Part shown: one piece after another, positions 22,443 through 34,600 of the stretch
Layout of the letters: every line of letters starts with the position of its first letter
Position numbering within the stretch: the stretch's first letter is position 1
Assembly: GCA_047967505.1 (NCBI GenBank)
Contig: CM106540.1
Origin: Dipteris shenzhenensis
Taxonomy: Eukaryota; Polypodiophyta; Polypodiopsida; Gleicheniales
Reading direction: 5' to 3' (one strand)
DNA length: 64,000 bases
The notes under the pieces: generated by a model
Databases searched by the model: none
The model's input: the letters and a program-made list of their open reading frames with translations, nothing else
Told to the model about the DNA's origin: nothing
Position numbers and translations under genes: made by a program

Positions 22443-22673
22443 TTACAGTTGGATCATAGGTGTCTCCCCATCAGAAACTTCCAAGTTGGCATTAATATCT
22501 TTAACCCCATTCACCTCCGCCTTTGGAATTAAGGGCCTCTGTTTGTTCTTACCTTTTTCATGCCGTACTCGACGAAGGGCCTTCTGAAGCTCACGTTCGT
22601 GCTCCTCAAGATTTGCAGATGAAGGCAACAACGGTCCGGAAAAATGAATCCTTGCCGCTGGACCACCAAACCC
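22443..22673 (-). CDS. Kinase gene, last coding exon
   Basis: Encodes [19 protein letters not shown] and [17 protein letters not shown], the conserved C-terminal box with a likely short amphipathic helix, then an acidic end MIQL and TAA at 22445-22443. Confidence 0.93.
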   Translation of the reverse strand, partial: GFGGPAARIHFSGPLLPSSANLEEHERELQKALRRVRHEKGKNKQRPLIPKAEVNGVKDINANLEVSDGETPMIQL

Positions 22674-25600
22674 CTATATAGAGGCATGCATATCAACCAT
22701 GTCAACAGTTTTTCCGAGCGTGACCCCCGTCATCTCTTTTGCCCCCAGACACAGAATTTGGTATTTAGAAGAATCACAGGTACAAAATGAATTCCAATGG
22801 AAAAGAAAGACTGGGATTTAAAGAAGAGTAGATGACTCAAATTATGCCTTCAACCATACCATATTTCCAGTCTTTTCATGGCGTGCAGTGTCTTGTAGAT
22901 CCTCACGGTATAGCCCTGGAACCAGTTGATTTTGCTTTGAAGCCTCCATCCAGCCTACATGCTCAGATTTGCTAAATTTAAGGCTACCATGGACTCTCTC
23001 CTGTTGCCTCGTGCTTGAAGTGTCCTTATAGAACTCTTGGCTGCCATTGTTTCTTGCAGCAACCAAAGCCGAGAGCTTTGAGAGACCAGCTGTTTGTTGA
23101 CCCCTATAAGTCCCCTGGGTTTTGAAGTCAGATACGGAAGCATACCTCCCACTCCGCGACGTCATCTGGGAAATGATATTTCTGGAGATTTCTTCAGTTT
23201 CTTTCTTGCCCCATGCTCGTAGTTCTTTTGGATTGGCATGTGCATCCAACTGATCTACGTCTGGGGGTAAGGCATATGTGTTGTTTCCACGGTTTCCGTC
23301 AATATCCCTTGAATTTGCAGGCAATTTAACCTCAGGCTCCTCCTTATGTAGAATGAACCTCTGACTTCTACTACCCTTGGAAGCACCCTGAACATTTGAT
23401 TGAATTTTCTGCACAGTAATGACAGGTTATAAGTTTTATTGACACTGGTCTTCAGATAAAATTTAAGCTGTTTCTGTAATTAGCATTCAAAATATGTCAG
23501 CAATTTCTGTTTATCAGGTTAACAAAAACAAAATTAAAAAAATACTCCCTCACAGAGGTCTGGCCAAAGGCAGTGCATAGACCTGGCCAGAAGCCTCTTA
23601 GTAGTTGTGAGTTTTTTTGTATGAAGTTTCTGTTTATGAACAGTAGTTTTTAAGATGGAGAGAGGAAAAAGTGAGGACATTTTGATTTGAAAGCTTGGCA
23701 TTTCAACTTGGTCTAAACCGACCTATCAGATCACAACCTCAACAGAATTGAAAATGAATGCAAGAGGAGAGCTCTTTCCTAACTTTGGGGGCATGCTTGC
23801 ACACAAGTAAAAAGAATATCCCTTATTATTTTCTTGACAGGATCTACTTTAAATGAGAGCTCAGCTTCATGAGCTCACAACTCAACAGAATTAAAAATGC
23901 ATGCAAGAGGGGAGCTCTTTCCTAACATTGAGGGGGTAATCGCACTGTAAAAACAAAATCCCTTATTACTTTCTCGACAGGATCTACTTTAAATGATAGC
24001 ATCAGCTTCATGAGTTCACGATGTATCCACAAATACTCTATTTCAAATATATCATGCAAGCAACACATTCCTGCTGGACAACATACCCTAGAACACTTTT
24101 CTCACAACGTGGAAGCACCTGAGGTTTCTTTATCAGTCCCATTTACTGAGTCTCACTTAACGAATTTCGTCCCAAAAGAAACCTTGAAATTTACTGCACC
24201 TCTAAGGTCGATGCCGATTCAATATTTTCATCTCGAACAGAGGCAACCTTGCTTGAGTTATCACGGCTCACGGGGTTTTGAGGCTTTGAAGCTTCTGATC
24301 GACGTGATTTTCTTCCCGCAGCTCTTTGCCTGCACATATAGAGTCCACGAACTTCATTCAAACTGATCTGAACAAATTTTCATTACTTGTATTCAGCCAC
24401 ATTCCAACCAGAGTTTCATAACTAAATGGATGAAATATGTACTAGGATTATTGCCAACAAATGTCCTGGAGAGCTGTTTAAAATCAAGGATTAATTGGAG
24501 TTGTTCAAAAATGTATTTCACCAATCATAGATCACACTAAAGCTCGAACCTTTTGACTCTCCATGTTATACCTAAAAATCAAGGCTACAATTTCACCAAT
24601 CATAGATCACACTAAAGCTTGAATCTTTTGGTTCTCCATGTTATACCTAAAAATCAAGCCTACAATTAGTTATAATCATGCATTTTCAGGGGCAAACTGA
24701 TAAGCAAAAAAATGCGCACTTTTGTTAGAATTATTATTATATTCTAGCAGTGACCAATGTAATGTAATAAGTAGGTTAGGGGCACTTTTCCCTCATTTAG
24801 AGGTTTTCCCCCTAACCACTGTTAGTTAGTTAGTGAAGGATAAGGTTTTGTTACTTAGACAAAACCTATCCCACTTCTTGTACTACTAACTTCATCTATT
24901 GCAAGCACTACGTTCAGCTCTCTTGCTCTCACACTCTCTTTTCTAACATTTGGTATCAGAGCAAGATCCTGCTCTTTGCTTCCTAGCCCGCAAGCTCCCT
25001 GCTCCCTGCTCCCAACTCCCCGTTCCTTGCCCGCAAGACCTTCCTGCTCCAAGCTCCTTGCTCCCGTCCTGTACAATCTGTACGGACTGATTCCGTACAG
25101 CAGCCCACGCTTCAGTTCTCGAGGTGCTGTACACCCTGCGCCATACGTACTTGCAACGCTGTCAGGTCCGTACAGTCGTACAAGCTTATGGAGATCCCGC
25201 AGTCCGTACATCTGCCGTACAGTTGTCGTACACCCGTTGTACTATTTCCATACATTTGTCATACAACGTTCATACCTGCACGTGTGAACCACCGTACTGC
25301 TTCCGTACACTTACCATACACCTTACGTACAACGCCGTACTATTGCCGTACACTCTCACCGTACATTCTGTACAGTCGTACGGACTGGTTCCGTACAAAT
25401 ACGCTGTCCGTACCTGTTTTGCACGTGTGATCGTACTTTTTTGTACACCGTACGTACGGATTTTCGTACATTTTGCAGCTCGTGTAGTTTTGGTTGGCAT
25501 CTGCACTTCTGTTCAGGTACTAGAGCAGTTGTTTTCTGGCAGACATTATATGCAGACAGCCATTGTTTGGCTTAGATCTTGCAAAAATTTGGGGCATTCC

Positions 25601-28600
25601 GTATTTGTGGACAGACATTGCAGTTGAGTTGCAGGTTGTCCAAGAAATTAGGGCTTTTGCAATTACACTACAATTTTGCAGTGAAATTTGGGGCTTTTGC
25701 AGGCAGAGTGCAATTTGTGCAACATTTGGGGCTTTCATGCCTTTCGCCCTCTTTTGTATGCAATTTCCCACAAGAAATTGGGGCTTTTGCATTTGAGTTG
25801 CAATTTTGCAGGTAAAAGAGCATTTTGGAAGTTTGCAAACAGTTTTGGACTCAATACAAGTCAAATTGCAGACTTTTGCCACTTTTTGCAGATTTTTGGA
25901 CATTGAGCAGAGCATTGTGGTGCATTTTAAGCCTTTGACAGGCTGTGACAATATTTGTCACTGAGGGCATATTTTTCTTTGCAGATTTTACTTGTGCATT
26001 TCATATCCCAGGAAGGGATTTCACTTGGTCAGTTTGCTCTATTTTTTGAGATTATCTGGTGCAAATGGCTCAAAACAACTCAAATGAGGTGTTCGGGGTT
26101 CTCACACAGGAGGATAAGTTGGATGGCACCAACTACTCCTTGTGGAGTTTCATGGTTCGCAATATCTTGATTGGCAGACATCTTTGGGATTATGTCAATG
26201 GAGATGAAGAAAGACCAGATACAACACCTATACCTGTCACTCCTACTGCTGGAGGCAGGGGAAGAGGTACAAATACAACACAGGTAATTGGAGCAGCCGC
26301 TCCAGGAGCTCCCACAGCAGAGCAGAAAAGATGGGACTCTAGAGATACACAAGCTCTTTCAATAATTTCTCTTTCTGTCAAGAGGTTCATTATACCTCAT
26401 ATTCGGTCATGCAAGACATCTATGGCAGCTTGGGTAATACTTGAGAGTATGTTTGCAGCAAGAAATGATGCCAGGGTTTCCTTTCTGAAGCGAGAACTTT
26501 CCCATACAAATATGGAGGAGGAAGATTCCATGAACTCTCACCTCACAAAGCTTCAGGATCTCAGGGAACAATTGCTGAATATTGATGAAGTCATTCCGGA
26601 TTCAGAGATGATCACTACCACTCTGAACTCTCGTCCTGAGTCCTATCTCGGTTTCCACACCTCGCTGAATTTGCCATTGAGGGGGGCAGCAATCCTCTCT
26701 CCTTTCACGATTGGTAGGGCTTCTGTTGCAGGAGGAACAAACACGCAGAAATATGGCAACCCGGGCTGGCGAGCATGCTGTGCTCTCCAAGTTCAAACCC
26801 AAGGGTAAAGGGCAGCATAAGCCACATGCCAATCGGCCCACACATCAGCATAAAGCTTATTCTGGACAGCCTTCTTATAAGGCACGGGGTAATATAAATA
26901 AGCAGAAAAAGAAGGGCATCTATCATTATTGCAAGAAGCCAGGTCATTATATTGGAGAGTGCAAGAAGCGCATAGCCAAAGAGAAGAAAAGGGATTCCGG
27001 TATGGCTGTGTGAGATGCATCAGTTCCACATTCTCATGATGGAGGAGATGTTGCAGCCAACTTGGTTGAAGAGCACTATGCCTTTTTGTCTTACACTTAA
27101 GATTTTTCAGTGGGTAGTTCAGATACTACAGCCACTAATGATGATGATCCATATGCTTTCTTGACTTGCAGTTACGATCCTTCAAAGGATGAATGCTCTT
27201 TTAGTGTTGATGAGACACTACATACTTGGTATTTTGACAGTGGTGCTTCAAAGCACAACTTCCAAGAAAAATCTGTTTGTGACTCTGCTTTCTTCACCCA
27301 CCAAGAAGAAGGTAACTTGTGCAAATAATTCTTCTTATTCAGTGTGTAGAGTGGGAGACATTATTCTCACATCCACTGATGGCACAGATTTCAGAATTTC
27401 AGATGTACTCTTTGTGCCAGGCATTAAGAAGAATTTGCTTTCAGTGTCCTCCCTCAATAGAGGAGGATTTCAGGTCGTTTTTTATGATGACAAATGTGCA
27501 ATCAAAGACAAAGAAAATGACTATGCTTTGAGGTTGTCTAGCACTTTGTATCGAGGTCTTTTTCAGCTTGATTTATATGAAAAAAGATCCCATCTTGCAT
27601 TATCAGTTAGCACTCCCACTGCTGCGATGCAAAATGCGGAGTTATGGCATGCCAAGTATGGGCACATGAGCTATGGCAGCTTAATGACACTTCAGAGACA
27701 TGATATGGTTGATGCATTACCTCCTTTGGAGTCGCCGCCTCCTCATGCATGTGAAGGTTGCATTCTTGGCAAAATGCATAGGCTTCCCTTTAAAACGGAT
27801 GGTGCAATAAAAGCTACAAGAACATTTCAGCTTATTCATAGTGATGTCTGAGGTCCCATGAGGACACTTGCTTTTGGGGGTTATCTCTATTTTGTTACAT
27901 TCATAGATGACTTTACCAACTACACTTGGGTCTATGGTCTCAAGGCAAAATCAAAAGTGTTTATGTTTTCACTTTGTGGCTATGGTTGAAAATGAGACAG
28001 GACTCAAGGTGCAGACACTTCGCACAGATTGAGGGGGGGAGTATATGTCTCATGAATTTGAGACATTTCTGAAAGAAAAAGGCATTATGCATCAGCTTAC
28101 AATGAGGCTTACACCTCAACACAATGGCAAAGCTGAACGAAAGAATCGCACCACCATGGAAATGGATAGATGCATGCTTATAAGTAAGAAGTTACCTCAC
28201 AGGTTTTGGCTGGAAGGCCTCATGTGTGTCAACTATATTTTAAATTGGGCTCCTACAAAGGCTTTGAAGTAAGAAGTTACCTCACAGGTTTTGGCTGGAA
28301 GGCGTCATGTGTGTCAACTATATTTTAAATTGGGCTCCTACAAAGGCTTTGAAGACAATCACTCCCTATGAGGCATGGCATGGGAGAAAGCTTTCAGTGG
28401 ACCACTTTAGAGTTTTTGGTTGTGTTGCATATGCTCGCGTGCCTGTGGAGTTCAGACACAAGTTGTCAGATAAGGCACTCAAATGCATTTTTGTGGGATA
28501 TAGTTCACAAAGCAAAGGTTATCGTCTCTACAATCCTGCTACACGCAAGATTTTTGTTAGTAGAGATGTTATATTCTCTGAAAATTCTGCACATACACAT

Positions 28601-31600
28601 GCTGAATTTCAGATTCCGGCCTCTTCAGATGATGTGTTTGAGGGGATGCTTCCTATAGCATTTGGTTCCCCCGCTGAAACTCAGAATTTACAGCAACCTC
28701 CGCCAACTCCACAAGTACAGATTCAGCCCCCATCTGAATTGGTACAACCTCAGGGTGTGGATGAAGTTGTCAAGCAAGAAATTCAAGAGATACACACAGC
28801 CAAAACAGTCCCGCATTGGTTGCTTCAGACTCTCAAGGAGAGTAGGCTTGAAGCTCCATTGCCTAGCAAAACTCGTAGTGCAATAAGGCACATGGAGGGA
28901 GCTCATTCAGTTGAATCAGCTTATGCAGGTACTCTTCTTGATTAGGAGGAGCCTGAGAATGTGCTTGCAGTCCATTCATAAAAATCAGACTAGGGATGTT
29001 GTGGATTTGCCACCAGGTAAGAATGCCATAGGTACACGGTGGGTTTTCAAAGTCAAAAGAAAGCCAGATGGGTCCATTGATCAGTACAAGGCAAGGCTGG
29101 TTGCAAAAGGATATGCTTAGAAAAAAGGCATAGATTATGAGGAGACTTTTGCTCCTACATCCAGGATGACCACCATCAGGTCAGTTATAGAAATGGCTGC
29201 AAATTTTGAATGCAACCTCCAGGCTTTGAAATTCCAAGAAATGCACATCAAGTATGCAAGCTGAATAAAGCTTTGTATGGGCTGAAACAAGCCCCACATG
29301 CATGGTATGCCAAAATTGATGCCTTTCTAACCAGCAAGGGGCTGCACAATAGTCCAACTGAGAGCACCCTCTACATCAAGAAGGATGGGGGGGACATTTT
29401 GGTCATCATTCTTTATGTAGATGACATGCTGCTCACCGGATCAAATGAGGAAGTAATTACAGATTTCAAAGCCCAATTGAAAGCTACATTTGATATGTCA
29501 GACTTAGGCTTGTTACATTTCTTTTTGGGGATCCAATTTATTCAAGAGAAGCGTGGCATTGTTATGTCTCAGTCCAAGTATGTTCAAAAGCTCTTGGACA
29601 GATTCAACGTGCATGATTGCAAGCCTATGTCCACTCCCATGGAGCCGGGGCTGAAGCTTACAATAATGCATGATGCGGGTGAATCAATTGATGTCACACT
29701 CTATAGTCATGCTGTTGGATGCCTCATTTATCTCTGCAATACACGACCTGATATTCAATTTTCAGTTTCTCAGGTGAGCAGGTATATGCACAGCCCAAAG
29801 ATTATGCATTGGCAGGCTGTAAAACGCATCTTCCGTTACTTGCATACAAAGTCTTTTGGCTTGATGTTTCCCAAGGGGGGTGACTTGCAGATGCATGCTT
29901 ACAGTGACTCAAATTGGGCTGGAGACTATGATACTAGGCAGTCCACCAGTGGGAATTGTTTCTTTCTAGGACATGCTTACATTTCTTGGTTGAGCAAGAA
30001 ACAATCTACAGTGGCTACCTCCTCATGTGAAGCTGAGTATAGGGCAGCTTTCACAGCGACAGTTGAATGTGTTTGGCTGCATCGTTTGTTTGCTGATCTT
30101 CATCTTTCATTGGAGGGTCCTTCTCCGATTCTCACTGTGCTATAGTAGTGGCAAAGAATCATGTGTTTCATGCTCGCACGAAGCACATTCAGGTTCACTA
30201 TCACTATGTCAGAGAGAAGTTGCATGCAGGAGAGATCAATATGATCTATGTGTCAACACATGACAATGTTGCAGGCATCTTCACCAAAGCACTTCCACGT
30301 GAAAAGTTTGAGGCATTTCGCAGTGCCTTGAACTTATCTCCTTTTGGTGATTGATCATTTCCTTGTACATGACATTGGCACTACAGGGGGGTGTTAGAAT
30401 TATTATTATACTCTAGCAGTGACCAATGTAATGTAAGGGGCACTTTTCCCTCATTTAGAGGTTTTTCCCCGTAACCACAGTTAGTTCACTAACTACGGTT
30501 AGTGAAGGATAAGGTTTTGTCACTTAGACAAAACCTATCCCACTTCTTGTACTACTAACTTCATCTATTGCAAGCACTATGTTCAGCTCTCTTGCTCTCA
30601 CACTCTCTTTTCTAACAACTTTATCTTAAGAAAGCGGCACATCTGAAAATGGGATATATGTCTTGCAACAACAAGGTGAGCTGCAATTGTCTTGTCCATA
30701 TCCAAGTGATATAATGTCATAACTTGTGATTCATACTACTATCCACATTTCGGCACTCCTTAAATGGCTTTAGCATTATTATAAGATGACAGTTTGAAAT
30801 GGTTATTGGTGGATAGCACACGTATTGGTTGAAATGTCTTCCCACGAGGACTTCCTATTTGTTCATAGACATGGCTTTTCTTTTCAACCTATGCCTTTCT
30901 AACAAAATGGTGGGTTTGCTCCGATCCTCACTCTCATCATGTATATGTAACTATGACCTTTGGAAGCAGTTAAAGGGACACCATGGCAAAGACATGAGGT
31001 GAGGCCACGTTGCAGATGGCTATGTGAAACTAGAGGGATTTTTATGTCTTGAAGGTAGTCAAAGGCCTTTGTCATGTACTGATCTAGAGCCCTGTCCTCT
31101 CTCAATACATGTTGGTTTTGGCCACACAAGCGAGCTCTCTTAAGTTCTTCTACAATGAAATACCAGATGTAGTGATGAGAGTCGAAGATCATCAATGTTG
31201 GTCTTGCTAGTGGATTGATAGTTTGCTTGTTGCTCATGGATTTTATCAGTAGCAATGTGTTTCTCTATCTTCAAACTCCAGTGTTCCCAGCATTTCAGCA
31301 TTATAACGCAGATACTTTAGTTGTTTCATTTATGACATTTGCACTTTTGGGGGGGGAAGAGGGAGGGGGGGGGGGGGGGGGGGGACTAGACTAGACACCT
31401 CCAGTTCCCCTCCATGGGGTGTATTTCATGAAGTATTTAGATTTTGGTCTCATAGGCCTTTTTGGTTTTTTGTGGATCGTACCATAAGCACGCCTATTCT
31501 GGTTTGTTTTTTAGTCTCATAGATCCTTCATGTTGGAAATAGAGGATAGAATCACTCACACCTCACTTCCTCTCTAGCTCATACAACACTCAGAAAACTG

Positions 31601-34600
31601 AAAGAGAGATAGACCAAAACTCAGATATATTCCCCCACAATGGTGGGCAACAAAAGCTCAAGATAGAGCATGTACAAACAGCCCGAGTGCTGTCACAAAA
31701 TGCTGAGTCTCTTCCTCTTCCTATGCGCTTGCCTATGTGCAAGGCTTTAGTGCAGGTGATGAGGAATGAGGGGGGAAGGGGGGGATATTTATAGGAGGGC
31801 AAGGAGCCCTCAAGAAGTGGCCGACCAGGGGTCGGTCCCCTACTATATGCACCGACTGGTAGGGAGCCCTAACCAACCAGATCTGGTCGGTTATATAGGG
31901 CAGAAGATGGCCGACCAGATCCGACTGATCTGGCCTATAAGTAGGCCCCTTTGCGGGGCTTGTGGGCTGCTGCTGCCAGGCCCAAACTCTGCCCTCCATA
32001 CTCAGATCCAGGCCCTCTTCTGCTGGCGCAATATCCCATGTAAGGTGCTGCTTCCTGTTGTCTCAGATCTGGTGCAGATCCTCAGCCAGATAGCCAGGTC
32101 TGTGTGTGCTATACTTCTCCCCCATACCCCTATGGTCTCTTGCCCCCTTGTCCCCTCAAATCGGGGGCTCACAGGTGGGGCAGTGACCTTCTAACACCCC
32201 CTCTCAGTGTCACAACTGTGGGCTGATCCCCATGTGTCGAATGAGGTGCTCCAGCTGCTCTCTGGGAAGCGCCTTCGTGAAGACATCTGAGATGTCGTCG
32301 TTGGTTGGGCAGTATATCAACTCTATGACTTCTTCGTCGATGAGTTCCCATACAAAGTGGTAGTGGACCTCGATGTGCTTCGACTGTGCATGGAACACGG
32401 GGTTGTTGGTGATCGCTATGCAAGTCTAGTTGTTGCACATAACGGCAATCGCATCTTCTTGGGCCACATCACTATCATAGAAACCTCCCAACTCGATGCC
32501 TCTTGTATAAGTGATGCCGTAGGTGCTGGTACCCTTCAAGTACCTTAGCACCCTCATACTTGCGTCCCAATGAGCCTTCTTGGGTGTAGCGGAGAACTGA
32601 CAGAGCAATCCAACTGCGAAGGAGATGTCTAGTTGAGTATTGGTGAGGTAAAGCAAACTCCCCACCAAGCGTCGATATAGTGATGAATCAACTGGCTGAG
32701 ATGGATAACACACACTCAGCTTCAGACCAATCTCCATGGGAGTCACTGCAGCTTTGCAATTTTCCATCTCAAAGCATTTGAGCAATTCCCTGCAATACTT
32801 CTCTTGTGAAATAAAGATATTGCTCTTTCCCTATTTCACCTCAATCCCAAGGAAGTAGTGAAGTATGCCTAAGTCAATCATCCCGAACTCCTCCATAAGA
32901 AGTCTCTTTGTTAGAAAATACCCAACAGAGGGTACACGCAGCAGAAGACTTATAGTAATGCCCAGGAGCTCACACAGTGTGCGGTGTGGGTGTGGAATCA
33001 CAGACTTCTTTACTTTTGTGCATACAATAGGTGTGCAGACTCATCAATAGACAATAAACCAACCAGATAGAGAAACCACCAAAATATATATTTCCGTCCA
33101 CAAATATGGACACAATACAAAAGAGACAGATCCAGAGTCCCACCAATGGTGTGGTCCTCTGATCTTACCACAAGGTACTTCTCCTATCAGCTGGCTATCT
33201 CTAGACTCGAGCCCGCGTGCTCCACCTGGAGCTTCTGGAGACTTTCCGTCCAGATCACAACACCTTGCTGCCCTGATAGACAGCCAAGGTTCAGCCCTTG
33301 AGAGCTCAGTCTGCAGCACACCTTCTACTCTCCTTCACCTCCAAGATGAGGCCCAAGAAAATGTCTTCTGGCTGCTCCTGTCTGCTGCTGGTTCTGCTGA
33401 ACTGTTGGATGTTTGAATGAGGCCCAATGGCCTCTTTATATAGGCCCCAAACCAACCAGCCTGCTACAGACTGGCCGACCAGTCTGTGGCTGGTCCAGCC
33501 CTAAAAGGGCACACACCCCAGGGCTTTTGGCCCAAACTTCCAGGGCTCTTTGGCCCTCCATTCAAGGCAGGGATCCAGCCTATATAAGGCCTGCCTTCTG
33601 CCCACTGACAGCCATATTTGCTGCTGCATATCTGGGCCTGCTCATCCTGCCATATCTGCGCCTCTGCCAGGTCCTCTTCCCAGCCACGTGTCCTGCGCCG
33701 TACACCCGTACATCCTGCTGTCCTAACCCGCCTGTACTGCGCCATCATCAGGGTCTGTTGCAGGCCCTTCACCTGCCCACTACCCTCGCCATGCTGACGC
33801 TCTCTGCAGGTTCCAATCCTGTGAGGTGCTGCCCATGTGGCAGCCCCCTCTCTTTCTTCTCTCTTGGGCACATCCTGCCCTAGGTCTCCCTCCCCCACGC
33901 ACTCCTCATTTGGGGGCTTACAGATGGGGAGGTGACCTTTCCAACACTCTTGACCTGAGCAATCTTCTTCGTATGATCCACAGTAATGATGAGGTCATCC
34001 ACATATAGAATCAATACCAGCCGCAAATCCCCCTCTGTGTCGAGATAGAGATTTGCCTCTGATGGACTCCGCTGAAGCCCGATCTTCTGGAAGAACACAT
34101 CTATCCGCTGGTAACAAGCTTTGAGGTCCTGTTTCAGCCATATAAGGCCTTCTTCAGTTTGTAGACTTTTGATGGGGATCCTGGAATCTGAAATCCTGGT
34201 GGTTGTGCCACATATACCTCCTCCTCCAGGTTACCATTAAAAAATGCAGACTTGACGTCCATCTGAAAAATAGGCCACCTATGATGAGCAGCCAAGGCAA
34301 TGACTATCCGAATAGTCACCATCCTAGCTGTGGGAGCAAAGGTGTTGTCGAAGTCAAGCCCTTCAGACTGTGCATATCCTTTTACCACCAATCTTGCTTT
34401 GTATTTGTCCAAGCTCCCATTTGACTTGAACTTAAGCTTGTACACCCATTTAGTCCCGATCACCTTCCGCTTGGTTGGTTTGGGTACTAAATTCCACGTG
34501 TCATTTTTCAAAATGGCTTTCATCTCAGCCTTCATGGCTTCCTGCCATTCTTGTAGATCCTTCGCTTCCTAGAAGGAACAGGGCTCAGCAAGTTGAGCTA

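Larger units (their letters stand above)
24723..30617 (+). mobile_element. Ty1/copia retrotransposon F, complete but decayed, inside kinase intron 6
   Basis: Two 226-bp LTRs (24723-24948 and 30392-30617) with TGTTAGAATTATT...TTTTCTAACA ends are flanked by the perfect target duplication ACTTT (24718-24722 and 30618-30622). The Met-tRNA primer site is at 24951-24962 and the purine tract ACAGGGGGG precedes the 3' LTR. Inside are a 1.1-kb leader, gag, protease, integrase, RT and RNase H in copia order, with several frameshifts, stops, an 85-bp tandem duplication and a deletion in RT. It lies antisense to the kinase gene. The LTRs differ by small indels, so it is not a very recent insertion. Confidence 0.95.

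Noticed and set aside
24855-25627. Several overlapping frames up to 167 codons around the GTAC array
   Set aside because: They are by-products of the repetitive leader of element F: frames stay open because the repeat lacks stops, with no protein-like conservation.
31766-32194. 142-codon plus-strand frame, with a near copy at 36973-37305
   Set aside because: Both are antisense to the LTRs of element B, and their similarity is just LTR identity.
33413-33898. Frames of 144-156 codons on both strands
   Set aside because: They are contained in the solo LTR. No domain, Pro/Ser-rich composition from GC-rich LTR sequence.
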